A stretch of 64,000 bases of DNA. It comes from Avibacterium volantium_A (GTDB lineage: Bacteria; Pseudomonadota; Gammaproteobacteria; Enterobacterales; Pasteurellaceae). Position numbers and translations under genes: made by a program. Below, piece by piece: positions 25,231 to 34,011 of this stretch; position 1 is the first letter of the stretch; the number at the start of each line of letters is the position of its first letter. The notes below the pieces were generated by a model. It saw only the letters and a program-made list of their open reading frames with translations, did not search any database and was not told the DNA's origin. The stretch lies in contig NZ_JBMMGT010000007.1 of NCBI RefSeq assembly GCF_049366555.1, forward strand, positions 1 through 64,000, read 5' to 3'.

Positions 25231-26289
25231 CTATTCTTCGTTATTTTCATCCGTATTAATGATAAGTGGCGTTGCGACATCTTCTCTTTCTTTTCGCTGA
25301 TTTTCACGCAAATTCAGTGGAAAATGGCAGGCAAATTCGTGATGTTTAATGCGTCTTGTTGGCGGTTTATTAATACATTTTTTCTGCGCAAATGGACAAC
25401 GTGGGCCAAGGCGACAGCCAATAGGCAACTGATCCAACAGCGGAACACTTCCACGCAATGTACCTAAACGGCTTTTGAGCGGCAACGGCTGTTTAAAATC
25501 AGGAATAGAATGTAGCAGTGCATTGGTGTAAGGGTGATGTGGTGTGCTGAGTACACTTTCTTTCGGCCCAGATTCCGAATTTTGCCCGCAATAAAGCACA
25601 CTGAAACTGTCGCACCATTCACGGATACTATTAATATCATTGCTGGCTAGCAAGATAGATGTGCCTTGGTTTTGGTTCATACTCAACAGCAGGCGGAAAA
25701 TTTGCACCTTAGTGATGGATTCTAACGCGTTGGTCGGCTCATCAGCAATTAATAAGCGTGGCTGATTGGCAACGGCAGCGGCGATCATCACTTTTTGCCC
25801 TTCCCCCTCGGTGATTTCATCGGGGTAGCTGTTCATTATGTCTTTATGATCTTTAATTCCCACACGGTGTAATAATTCAATGGCGCGACGTTTTTTCCAG
25901 CCAAACCATTGCCACCAGCGGCCTTTGAATGTCCAAGAGGGAATATTTTGGATCAGCTGTTTACCAATTTTTGTGCTGGGATCTAAATTCGTCAGCGGCT
26001 CTTGGAAGATCATTGAAATTTCTTTGCCCACCAATTTCCGCCTTTTATGTGGGCTAAGTTTGAGCAGTTCCACATCATTAAACCGAAAGCGATCGGCGGT
26101 AACAACCCACGAATCCTTAATGGTGTTACAAATCACTTTTGCAATCAGACTTTTTCCTGAACCCGATTCCCCGACTAAACCGCAAATTTCCCCTTCATTT
26201 AAGGTGAGATTGACGTTATCGATGATTTTTACTCGACCATTTGGCGTTTTTATTTCTATGCAAAGATTACGAATATCAAGTAGTGCCAT
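25231..26289 (-). CDS. sapD: Peptide ABC transporter ATPase SapD
   Basis: Partner ATPase of SapF; in Escherichia coli SapD also supports Trk potassium uptake. Walker A is LVGESGSGKSL. The signature loop reads ITEGEGQK and Walker B is LLIADEPTNALE, with the catalytic Glu present. The H-loop position reads LLASNDINS, where an Asn (codon 25639-25641) replaces the usual His. The C-terminal cysteine cluster CRLGPRCPFAQKKC and ACHFPLN are typical of oligopeptide-type ATPases. It is 352 residues. Gaps to sapC and sapF are 8 and 9 nt, so the genes form one operon. Confidence 0.95.
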   Translation of the reverse strand: MALLDIRNLCIEIKTPNGRVKIIDNVNLTLNEGEICGLVGESGSGKSLIAKVICNTIKDSWVVTADRFRFNDVELLKLSPHKRRKLVGKEISMIFQEPLTNLDPSTKIGKQLIQNIPSWTFKGRWWQWFGWKKRRAIELLHRVGIKDHKDIMNSYPDEITEGEGQKVMIAAAVANQPRLLIADEPTNALESITKVQIFRLLLSMNQNQGTSILLASNDINSIREWCDSFSVLYCGQNSESGPKESVLSTPHHPYTNALLHSIPDFKQPLPLKSRLGTLRGSVPLLDQLPIGCRLGPRCPFAQKKCINKPPTRRIKHHEFACHFPLNLRENQRKEREDVATPLIINTDENNEE

Positions 26290-26297
26290 AGGAATCC

Positions 26298-27185
26298 CTA
26301 TTCATAATATTTTTCAATGGCTTTATTAATGCCGTTGCCGAGTAATAGCGCGACTAAGATCACCGTCATAATGGCAAGCCCCGGTAGGATTACCGTCCAA
26401 GGTGCAAGGTAAATCAGTTCGAGAGAATCTTTAATCATCACGCCCCATTCAGGCATTGGGCTTTGCGCACCGAGAGAAATAAAGCTTAATGCACTAATAT
26501 CCAAAATGGCGATGGTAAAAGCGCGGGTGATTTCTTGGATATATTTCACCCAAATATTGGGGAAAATGGCGTCTTTTAACAAAATCCAATTTGATGCCCC
26601 TTCAAGACGGAGCATTAAAATGTATTCTTTTTTCAGCTCTTTTTGAATGGCTTGGTAAATCTCGTGAATAAAGTGTGGCAATAAGGCCAAGGTAATGGCA
26701 AGCATTGCGTTAATCAGGCTAGGCTGCATTAAGGTAGCAATAATAATGGCAATCAACAAAATGGGCGTGGAAAGGAAAGCATCAAGAAAATGCCCAAGTA
26801 TACGTGATTTAATCCCTTGCGACATTCCAGCCCAAACGCCCATAATGCCACCTAAAATTGCGGTGAAAATCACTACAATTAAGGCTGAGCCTAAGGTGTA
26901 GGTTGTTCCTGTAATTAATCGGCTTAGCACATCACGTCCAATGTCGTCCGTGCCAAAGAAATAGGCAATTTTTCCGCCATTCACCCAAGATGGGGGCATT
27001 AACTCAAAACCGATAAATTGCGTTTCAGCTGGATAAGGGGCAATAAATCTACTAAAAAGTGCGGTCAAAATAAACAACAAAAATAGATAAAAACTGGCAA
27101 GCGCCACTTTATCTTGGCGAAATAATTTCCAAATGGTGGTTAATGTTGCTGTGTGGCGAAATTCTGCCGGATCTTTATCTTGCAT
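26298..27185 (-). CDS. sapC: Peptide ABC transporter permease SapC
   Basis: Inner-membrane permease of the Sap system, DppC/OppC type. The N-terminal cytoplasmic part is followed by a membrane segment near 31-50 and five more predicted segments. The GTDDIGRDVLSRLITGTTYTL block and EYILMLRLEGASNWILLKDAIFPN (the EAA loop contacting the ATPases) identify the family. It is 295 residues and overlaps the end of sapB by 11 nt, indicating translational coupling. Confidence 0.93.
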   Translation of the reverse strand: MQDKDPAEFRHTATLTTIWKLFRQDKVALASFYLFLLFILTALFSRFIAPYPAETQFIGFELMPPSWVNGGKIAYFFGTDDIGRDVLSRLITGTTYTLGSALIVVIFTAILGGIMGVWAGMSQGIKSRILGHFLDAFLSTPILLIAIIIATLMQPSLINAMLAITLALLPHFIHEIYQAIQKELKKEYILMLRLEGASNWILLKDAIFPNIWVKYIQEITRAFTIAILDISALSFISLGAQSPMPEWGVMIKDSLELIYLAPWTVILPGLAIMTVILVALLLGNGINKAIEKYYE

Positions 27186-28140
27186 ACCAACCTTTCTTAT
27201 TTAACGGATCTAACACAAAGGTGAGTGTTTCTACCAATAAATTCACCACAATAATACATAATCCAATCACGATAATGCCTGCGGAAATACTGTTGTAGTC
27301 TTGTTGGGCAACGGCATTAATCAGCCAACGACCAATGCCAGACCAGCCAAACGTGCCTTCAACCAACATACATTGCGCAATCACAAGAGTGAACAATCGC
27401 GTCATTTGCGGCACTAACAATGGCAAGGTATTGCGTAAAATATGGGTACGCAAAATCTTGCACATTGACCAGCCTCTTGTCATTGATATTTTGATGTAAG
27501 GCTGTTCAAACAAATAGGCAGCACGTTCTTGTACGATACGGATAATTTCCATTGTTGGCCAAATGGTCAGCACTAAAGTCGGTAAAATCAGGTGTTGCAG
27601 CACATTTTGGATCACTTTAATACGATAAGGGGTATCAATAAACCAGACGTCAATAATAGGAAACCCAGTGATAGGCTGAATTTCATAAAGCAAATTATAT
27701 TGCCCAATAGCTGCAATTTCCCAGCCATAAATAGCAGCCGCATAAAGCAGTAGAGGCGCAAGCCAGAACACGGGCAGAGAAAGCCCTATGACAGACAAAG
27801 TGCGGATGGTTTTTCCGAAGAATTTTTTACGATAAATCGCTCCAATTAGCCCTAAAGGAATGCCAAAGAGCAACGCCAGTAAAATGGCGGTAAAGCAAAG
27901 TTCAAGGGTAGGCGGTAGCACGGTGAGAATTAAATCACTTAGGGAATCACCACCGTTATAGCTAATCCCTAAATCCCCATTGAGTAAATTTTTCACATAG
28001 AAAAAATAGCCCGAATAAAAATGTGGCGTTGCCAACACTTCATTGAGCGGATCGCGCATTAGCACCGCATAGCTAATGATAGAAAGAATTACTAAGGTGA
28101 TCACCAACAAGATAAGATGTCTGAAAAACGACAAAATCAT
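27175..28140 (-). CDS. sapB: Peptide ABC transporter permease SapB
   Basis: DppB/OppB-type permease, partner of SapC. The N-terminal membrane helix (LILLVITLVILSIISYAVL) is followed by a periplasmic region and five further helices. The EAA-like loop reads QPYIKISMTRGWSMCKILRTHILRN. It is 321 residues. Its start overlaps the sapA stop by 4 nt (ATGA) and its end overlaps sapC. Confidence 0.93.
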   Translation of the reverse strand: MILSFFRHLILLVITLVILSIISYAVLMRDPLNEVLATPHFYSGYFFYVKNLLNGDLGISYNGGDSLSDLILTVLPPTLELCFTAILLALLFGIPLGLIGAIYRKKFFGKTIRTLSVIGLSLPVFWLAPLLLYAAAIYGWEIAAIGQYNLLYEIQPITGFPIIDVWFIDTPYRIKVIQNVLQHLILPTLVLTIWPTMEIIRIVQERAAYLFEQPYIKISMTRGWSMCKILRTHILRNTLPLLVPQMTRLFTLVIAQCMLVEGTFGWSGIGRWLINAVAQQDYNSISAGIIVIGLCIIVVNLLVETLTFVLDPLNKKGWYAR

Positions 28141-29843
28141 TTTTTCTCTCCTTGTTGATAGGATAGCGTAGTAAAGTTAATGCTGCCAAAAGGCGCAAGT
28201 TCCAATCCTTTCACCCGTGAATTTGCAATTAACATTCGTTTTACGTTGGCCACAGGAATAATGGGTAATTCTGACAAAATAATTTCTTGCGCAATATTAT
28301 AATAATTGGCGCGTGAACGTAAATGCGTGGTATTTAAAGCACGGTTCATTGCATCTTCAAAAGGCGCATAGCACCAGTTGGAAAGATTAGTAATATCATT
28401 GACCGTGCCGCAGCTTAAAATCGGGCGCATAAAGCTATCGGGATCTAAATTCCCCGCAAGCCAGCCAGTGAGAATCAAATCGTAATCTTCCGAGCCATTT
28501 CGCAGCTGCTCAATTAAATAAGTGCGAGTTACAGGGCGAATGGCTAATTCCACGCCCACTTGTGCCAAATCCCATTTGATTAGTTCTGCCATTTTGATTG
28601 GCGAAGGGTTATACACCTGTTCTTCGTTTAGCACCCACATTGTGAGTTTGAGTTGCTTATCTTGTAAAAAGGCTTTGGCGGCTGTCGGGTTGTAATCATA
28701 GGCAAAATCAGGCGTGTTCACCGTTGCCGCCCAAGAAATATTAGGAATAATATTATTCGCTACACTTGCCGTATTATGATAAATCCGATGAATAATGCGT
28801 TCCCGATCAATACCTTGCGAGATGGCTCGGCGCAGATCCAGATCTTTCATCGTAGGTTTTAGGAAATTAAATGCTAAATAGGATAAATTCATTCCTTCAG
28901 TGGACTTCAAATAATAGCGCTCATCAAACTGTTTTAAAATTCCCAGTTGGCTCACATCAGGGCTAGAGGTGATCTGACATTCGCCATTTAAGAATTTAAT
29001 CAAACGCCCTGTTCTATCTGTGGAAAGATCAATAATAATATGCTCAATTTTCCCTTTTTTACGCCAATAATCTTCATTCCTTGCTAAGCGAACATATTGA
29101 TTTCGCACGAAATTTTGTACTTTATAAGGGCCCGTTCCCACCGGCAAGGTGTCTAGCTGAGAAAGGTTGTCATCAGCGTTAAGCTGCAAAGCATATTCTT
29201 GCGAGAAAATAATTGCATATTGACTGGCAAGGTGGGAAAGAATGGACGCATCAGGCTGAAAAAGCTGGATTCGCACTTGATAGGGCGAAGTGGCAACCAC
29301 AGACTCAATTTTTTCGCTCAATTTAATGCTTTCAAAATAAGGAAAACGCACTTTGCGTGCTTGCTCGTGGAAAATACGGTATAGCGGATTTTTGTAGTCC
29401 ACTAAGGTTTCTAAAGTAGGCAAATCCGTGTTATGTCCTAGCACGCGATTGAGCGAAAATACCACATCTTCCGCATTAAAATTACGCGTTGGGGTAAACC
29501 AATCTGTTTGGTGAAATTTAATTCCTTTTCGTAAATTAATGGTGATGGTTTTGCCGTCTGCGGACAGACTATAACTCTGCGCTAGCACTGGCTCAACGGT
29601 TGCGCTGTTATTCTTGATTTCAAATAATTTATTGTAAATCTGCTCGGTTACCACATTCATACTGGTTCCCGCATCGCTCGTTTGCGGGTTGAAGGATAAA
29701 CTGTTTGCCTGCGTGCAATAAATTAACCCATTTTGCGTGAGAATTTTTGGCACTTTAGGGGCGCTAAAACTTGGCAAACTGATTAGGCTTGCACTCAGCA
29801 AAATAGCAGAAACAACGATTTTTCTTATAAACATAACAGGCAT
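28137..29843 (-). CDS. sapA: Periplasmic peptide-binding protein SapA
   Basis: Solute-binding protein (SBP family 5) of the Sap system, which in Haemophilus binds antimicrobial peptides and haem. A signal peptide is clear: basic MPVMFIRKIVV, hydrophobic core ILLSASLISLPS, cleavage after SFSA. Family blocks include TITINLRKGIKFHQTDWFTPTRNFNAEDVVFSLNR and DLRRAISQGIDRERI. The 568 residues suit a mature protein of about 62 kDa. ATG at 29834 is an alternative start. First gene of sapABCDF; divergent from ycjX with 56 nt between, so the two promoters must overlap. Confidence 0.93.
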   Translation of the reverse strand: MPVMFIRKIVVSAILLSASLISLPSFSAPKVPKILTQNGLIYCTQANSLSFNPQTSDAGTSMNVVTEQIYNKLFEIKNNSATVEPVLAQSYSLSADGKTITINLRKGIKFHQTDWFTPTRNFNAEDVVFSLNRVLGHNTDLPTLETLVDYKNPLYRIFHEQARKVRFPYFESIKLSEKIESVVATSPYQVRIQLFQPDASILSHLASQYAIIFSQEYALQLNADDNLSQLDTLPVGTGPYKVQNFVRNQYVRLARNEDYWRKKGKIEHIIIDLSTDRTGRLIKFLNGECQITSSPDVSQLGILKQFDERYYLKSTEGMNLSYLAFNFLKPTMKDLDLRRAISQGIDRERIIHRIYHNTASVANNIIPNISWAATVNTPDFAYDYNPTAAKAFLQDKQLKLTMWVLNEEQVYNPSPIKMAELIKWDLAQVGVELAIRPVTRTYLIEQLRNGSEDYDLILTGWLAGNLDPDSFMRPILSCGTVNDITNLSNWCYAPFEDAMNRALNTTHLRSRANYYNIAQEIILSELPIIPVANVKRMLIANSRVKGLELAPFGSINFTTLSYQQGEKK

Positions 29844-29899
29844 ATTTGTGATAAATTATGATGAAATTTTAAAGTATATTAGCGAAATTTAAAAATAAA

Positions 29900-31303
29900 A
29901 TGTTTGATTATATTCAAAAAGAACTGGATAACCTCATTGATCGCGGATTTGACCGCACGTTACGTTTAGCTGTAACAGGGTTAAGTCGTAGCGGCAAAAC
30001 GGCCTTTATTACCAGCCTTGTGAATCAACTTTTGCATATTAATGCAGTGGATAACGTTCATTTGCCCTTATTTGATGCAGCGCGCGATAAGCGGATTCTA
30101 GCCGTAAAACGTATTGAACAGCGCACAATGCACATTCCCCGTTTTGAATATGAAAATAATTTGAAATGTTTAACGGACGACCCACCGCGCTGGCCTGATT
30201 CCACCCGTGGTGTGAGTGAAACGCGCTTGGCCATTCGTTACCAACAGCGTGGCTTATGGCGTCATTTAAAAGAAACTAGCACCCTTTATCTTGATATTTT
30301 TGATTATCCGGGGGAATGGCTACTAGATTTACCCTTGCTCGAATTAGATTTTCCACAATGGAGCGAACAACAGCATCAGCTTATGCAAGGGCAACGTCTT
30401 GAGTTAGCGCAAAAATGGCGCGAAAAACTCGAGAAAATCGACTTATTTGCGAAAGCCGATGAAGAAGTGCTGGCGCAGCTGGCGAAGGATTACACGGAAT
30501 ACTTACTTGCTTGTAAAGCGCAGGGCTTGCACTTTATTCAACCAGGGCGTTTTGTTTTAATGGGAGAGCTGGAAGGCTCGCCAGCGGTGCAATTTTTCCC
30601 CTTGGTTCATCTTAATGCAGAACAATGGCAAGCCTTGAAAAAAGCCGATAGTAATAGCTATTTTGCTTTTTTAACAAAGCGTTACGATTATTATTGCCAA
30701 CATATCGTCAAAGGTTTTTATCGCGATTATTTTTCCACCTTTGATCGCCAAGTGATCTTGGCAGATTGTCTTACGCCGCTTAATCATAGCCAACGTGCGT
30801 TTTTGGATATGCAAGAAGGCTTGCAAGCCTTATTTAAGAGCTTTCATTATGGCAAACGCACCTTGCTTAACCGCTTATTTTCACCAAAAATTGATAAATT
30901 AATGTTCCTTGCTACCAAAGCGGATCACATTACTAAAGATCAACGCCATAATTTGGTCAGCCTGCTACGTCAGCTTGTGCAAGAAGGTGGGCGTTATGTG
31001 GAATATGAAGGCATTGAAACGGCATACAGCGCCATTGCGGCCATTCGCGCCACACAACAGGTTACGGTAAATCAAAATGGCAAGTTTTATCCTGCGATCC
31101 AAGGCGTTCGACAAAAAGATCAGCAAAAAATCACCCTTTATCCAGGGGAAGTGCCAAACCGCTTACCGAATGCGCAATTTTGGCAAACTCAACATTTTGA
31201 ATTTGATCAATTTGAACCCCAGCCCCTTGAACAAGGCAACCCTATTCCCCATTTACGAATGGACGCCGTACTGCAATTTTTACTCGCGGATAAACTAGAT
31301 TGA
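29900..31303 (+). CDS. ycjX: YcjX family P-loop NTPase
   Basis: Conserved GTPase-like protein (DUF463), stress-associated in enterics where it sits beside the psp genes. The P-loop GLSRSGKTAFITSL is near residue 27; LYLDIFDYPGEWLLDLP resembles a switch/Walker B region; LMFLATKADHI is the base-recognition-like NKxD element. The 467 residues are normal. Cellular role unknown. ycjF follows after 32 nt, the conserved partner. It is divergent from sapA. Confidence 0.9.
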   Translation: MFDYIQKELDNLIDRGFDRTLRLAVTGLSRSGKTAFITSLVNQLLHINAVDNVHLPLFDAARDKRILAVKRIEQRTMHIPRFEYENNLKCLTDDPPRWPDSTRGVSETRLAIRYQQRGLWRHLKETSTLYLDIFDYPGEWLLDLPLLELDFPQWSEQQHQLMQGQRLELAQKWREKLEKIDLFAKADEEVLAQLAKDYTEYLLACKAQGLHFIQPGRFVLMGELEGSPAVQFFPLVHLNAEQWQALKKADSNSYFAFLTKRYDYYCQHIVKGFYRDYFSTFDRQVILADCLTPLNHSQRAFLDMQEGLQALFKSFHYGKRTLLNRLFSPKIDKLMFLATKADHITKDQRHNLVSLLRQLVQEGGRYVEYEGIETAYSAIAAIRATQQVTVNQNGKFYPAIQGVRQKDQQKITLYPGEVPNRLPNAQFWQTQHFEFDQFEPQPLEQGNPIPHLRMDAVLQFLLADKLD

Positions 31304-31335
31304 TCGCACAGCATTGGTCGTAACGGAGATAAGCA

Positions 31336-32412
31336 ATGAAAAAACAAATTTTTCACACCGCACTTGAAGATCAAGAACAACAAGCCTTTGCACCGAAACA
31401 AACTTTTTCGCAAGAGAATTTAATTATTGAAGCGGAAGTGGAAGATGAACTGGGCGATCTCGCACCACAGTTTGAGCAAGCGGTACAGCCGAAATCCCGT
31501 TGGTGGAAAAAATGGCTAGCAGGTTCTGCACTCTTTTTTGGTGGCGCAGTGATTGCGCAGTCGGTGCAATGGTTGATTGATAGCTGGCAAAATCACCAAT
31601 GGATTTATTTCTCTTTTGCCGTGGCAAGTTGTTCCTTGGTGGCATTGGGAATCAGCGCGATTGTCAGCGAATGGCGCAAGCTGGTGAAGTTAAAAAAACG
31701 AATGATCTTGCAAACGCAAAGTCAAACCTTGCTTAACCGCCAATCTGTACGCCAGCAAAGTGCGGTGGATTTTCAGCAAGATTTTTCCCCACAAGAAAGT
31801 GAAAAAGTTCAACAGCTCTGCCAAGATATTGTGAAAGCAATGGATATTTCGCCACAATCGCCAGAATTTATCCAGTGGCAAAAGCAGGCTAATGAAGGGC
31901 ATTCCGCCAGTGAAACCGCCTATTTATTCAGCCAAACCGTGCTAAAACCCATTGATAAACAAGCCCAAAAATTAATTAGCAAAAATGCCATCGAAGCCGC
32001 AGCCATTGTTGCAGTTAGTCCTTTGGCGGTGGTTGATGTGTTTTTTATCGCGTGGCGAAATATTCGCTTAATCAATCAGTTAGCCAAACTTTATCATATT
32101 GAGTTGGGTTATTTCAGCCGTCTGCGTTTATTGCGAATGGTGCTATTAAATATGGCGTTTGCCGGTGCGACAGAAGTGATCCAAGATATTGGAATGGATT
32201 GGCTTTCACAAGATGTTACGGCGAAATTTTCCGCTCGCATTGCCCAAGGTGTTGGCGTGGGGCTGCTTACCGCAAGGCTTGGTATTAAAGCAATGGAATT
32301 CTGCCGTCCGCTTGCCTTTAAGCAAGAAGAACGCCCACGCTTAAAGCATATTCAAAAAGAAGTGTTATCGAGTTTAAAGGGCTTATTGTTGCCAAGTAAA
32401 AAAGCAGATTAA
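31336..32412 (+). CDS. ycjF: YcjF family inner-membrane protein
   Basis: Membrane protein of the YcjF/TIGR01620 family, partner of YcjX. The acidic N-terminal cytosolic part (to about residue 55) is followed by two membrane segments (WLAGSALFFGGAVIAQSV; WIYFSFAVASCSLVALGISAIV). A soluble region and a DUF697-like hydrophobic C-terminal region come next, with IEAAAIVAVSPLAVVDVFFIAWRN. It is 358 residues. USS cores encode HTALED near the start and QSAVDF in the middle. Function is unknown; co-transcription with ycjX is likely. Confidence 0.88.
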   Translation: MKKQIFHTALEDQEQQAFAPKQTFSQENLIIEAEVEDELGDLAPQFEQAVQPKSRWWKKWLAGSALFFGGAVIAQSVQWLIDSWQNHQWIYFSFAVASCSLVALGISAIVSEWRKLVKLKKRMILQTQSQTLLNRQSVRQQSAVDFQQDFSPQESEKVQQLCQDIVKAMDISPQSPEFIQWQKQANEGHSASETAYLFSQTVLKPIDKQAQKLISKNAIEAAAIVAVSPLAVVDVFFIAWRNIRLINQLAKLYHIELGYFSRLRLLRMVLLNMAFAGATEVIQDIGMDWLSQDVTAKFSARIAQGVGVGLLTARLGIKAMEFCRPLAFKQEERPRLKHIQKEVLSSLKGLLLPSKKAD

Positions 32413-32418
32413 TCTATA

Positions 32419-32459
32419 AAAATTGCCCCTAGCGTTGATAACTAGGGGCAATTTTTTTT
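32419..32459. terminator. Terminator after ycjF
   Basis: ATTGCCCCTAG (32422-32432) and CTAGGGGCAAT (32442-32452) form an 11-bp perfect stem with flanking A and T tracts. It lies between convergent ycjF and the purine permease gene. Confidence 0.85.
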
Positions 32460-32476
32460 ATTCATAAAATGAACCT

Positions 32477-33787
32477 TTAAGCATTCTCTTTTGGTTTTTT
32501 ATCTTGCGGCAGCACTAAGTTCAAAATCAACGCTAATAAGGATCCCACAGTAATGCCTGAACCGAGTACTTCTTTGAAAAAGTGCGGTAGTTTTTCAAGT
32601 AATTCTGGGCGAGTGGTTACAGCTAAGCCGCAACCGATGGAAATAGCGATAATTAAGCCGTTGCGTTTGCTACGTTCAATGCTATCTAGCATTTGGATAC
32701 CTGCGGCAATAATCATTGCGAACATCATCAGCCCCGCGCCGCCAAGCACTGGTAGTGGAATTGACACAATTAACGCACCGAATACTGGGAATAAGCCTGC
32801 TAGCACCAATAATGCCCCAGTTATAGCAACAACATAGCGGCTTGCCACGCCAGTAAGAGAAATCACGCCGATATTTTGCGAGAAAGAAGAAAACGGCGTA
32901 GTGGACATAATCGCCGCAAGGGCTGAACCTAAACCATCACACAACACGCCACCGCGTAAATGTTTTCCTGTGATTTCCGTTTTCGTGGCGTTACCTAAGG
33001 CTAAGAAATTACCGCTTGATTCCACAATGGTTACTAAATAGGCGATGGACATACCAATAATTCCCGCAATAGGGAAAGATAAACCAAAGTGTAGCGGTTG
33101 CGGTACGGCGAAAATTTGCGCTTGTTTCACCCCATCAAAATTCACCCAACCTAGGGCGAGCGCTACCACATAGCCTGTCATCATTCCAATTACAATAGCG
33201 GCCGCGGAAAAAATGCCTTTACCCCATTGCACTAAAATCACCACAATGACTAACACGAAACTTGCCATCATCAGGTTTTCTGGCGTGGCATAATTCGGAT
33301 CGTTGCGTTGTCCGCCAGCAAACCAATCCACCGCCACAGGAATAAGGCTAAGGCCGATCATCATCACCACGGTTCCTGTTACCACAGGTGGGAATAATTT
33401 ACGGATATAAGGCATAAAGAAACTACCGATGATCATCACCAACGATCCCACGAGCGAAGCGCCTAAAATCCCTGCAACGCCATCTTCACTAAAGCCAATG
33501 GCAAGGGCCGCGGCCACAAAGGTGAAACTTGTCCCCATTACGCTTGGTAAGCGAATACCGATCGGGCCTAAACCACGGCATTGAATAATGGTTACCACGC
33601 CTGAAATAAGTAGCGCGGCGTTTACCAAGGTGATGGTGTCTTCGGTGGGTAATTTTAATACATTCCCGATCACCAATGGCACAGCAATAATCCCCCCTAA
33701 GGCGGCAAGCAAATGCTGAGCGGCTAATAATAGGCTTAACCCGAAAGGCGGTTTGTCTTCAACGGAATAGAGTAGGTTGTTGTTCAT
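32477..33787 (-). CDS. NCS2 family nucleobase permease, probably purine
   Basis: Proton-coupled nucleobase symporter with about 12-14 membrane segments. MGTSFTFVAAALAIG, the VESSGNFLALGNATKTEITGKHLRGG block and FSQNIGVISLTGVASRYV resemble the xanthine/uric-acid branch (COG2233) rather than uracil UraA. ATG 33787 (MNNNLLYSVEDKPPFG) is preceded by AGGAAAGCTT; the longer frame to 33820 overlaps the promoter and is rejected. The protein has 436 residues. A consensus PurR operator and promoter lie directly upstream, which favours a purine substrate, though which purine (hypoxanthine, xanthine, guanine or urate) is open. Confidence 0.88.
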   Translation of the reverse strand: MNNNLLYSVEDKPPFGLSLLLAAQHLLAALGGIIAVPLVIGNVLKLPTEDTITLVNAALLISGVVTIIQCRGLGPIGIRLPSVMGTSFTFVAAALAIGFSEDGVAGILGASLVGSLVMIIGSFFMPYIRKLFPPVVTGTVVMMIGLSLIPVAVDWFAGGQRNDPNYATPENLMMASFVLVIVVILVQWGKGIFSAAAIVIGMMTGYVVALALGWVNFDGVKQAQIFAVPQPLHFGLSFPIAGIIGMSIAYLVTIVESSGNFLALGNATKTEITGKHLRGGVLCDGLGSALAAIMSTTPFSSFSQNIGVISLTGVASRYVVAITGALLVLAGLFPVFGALIVSIPLPVLGGAGLMMFAMIIAAGIQMLDSIERSKRNGLIIAISIGCGLAVTTRPELLEKLPHFFKEVLGSGITVGSLLALILNLVLPQDKKPKENA

Positions 33788-33818
33788 AAGCTTTCCTGAG
33801 TAATAAAAAATAGCGCGC

Positions 33819-33856
33819 ATTATACTTGAAAATGGATTTTAAGCAATCGTTTGCTT
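33819..33856 (-). promoter_or_regulatory. Promoter with PurR operator for the NCS2 permease
   Basis: On the minus strand TTGCTT (33841-33846), a 16-nt spacer and TATAAT (33819-33824) form a good sigma-70 promoter. AAGCAATCGTTTGCTT at 33841-33856 matches every fixed position of the enterobacterial PurR consensus ANGCAANCGNTTNCNT and overlaps the -35 box, an arrangement expected for repression by purine-bound PurR. Confidence 0.8.
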
Positions 33857-34011
33857 TTGCGCGGCTAAAACTTTGTAAAATTGCACCGCACTTTGTTATT
33901 TGGGGGATTTAGGGGGAATGAGTTATAGATTTTTTATTTTAACTTAATGCGATGAAGGAGGACAAAAATTAGGGGCTAATTTAATTTAGCCCTTCACTTT
34001 AATAAAGACAT

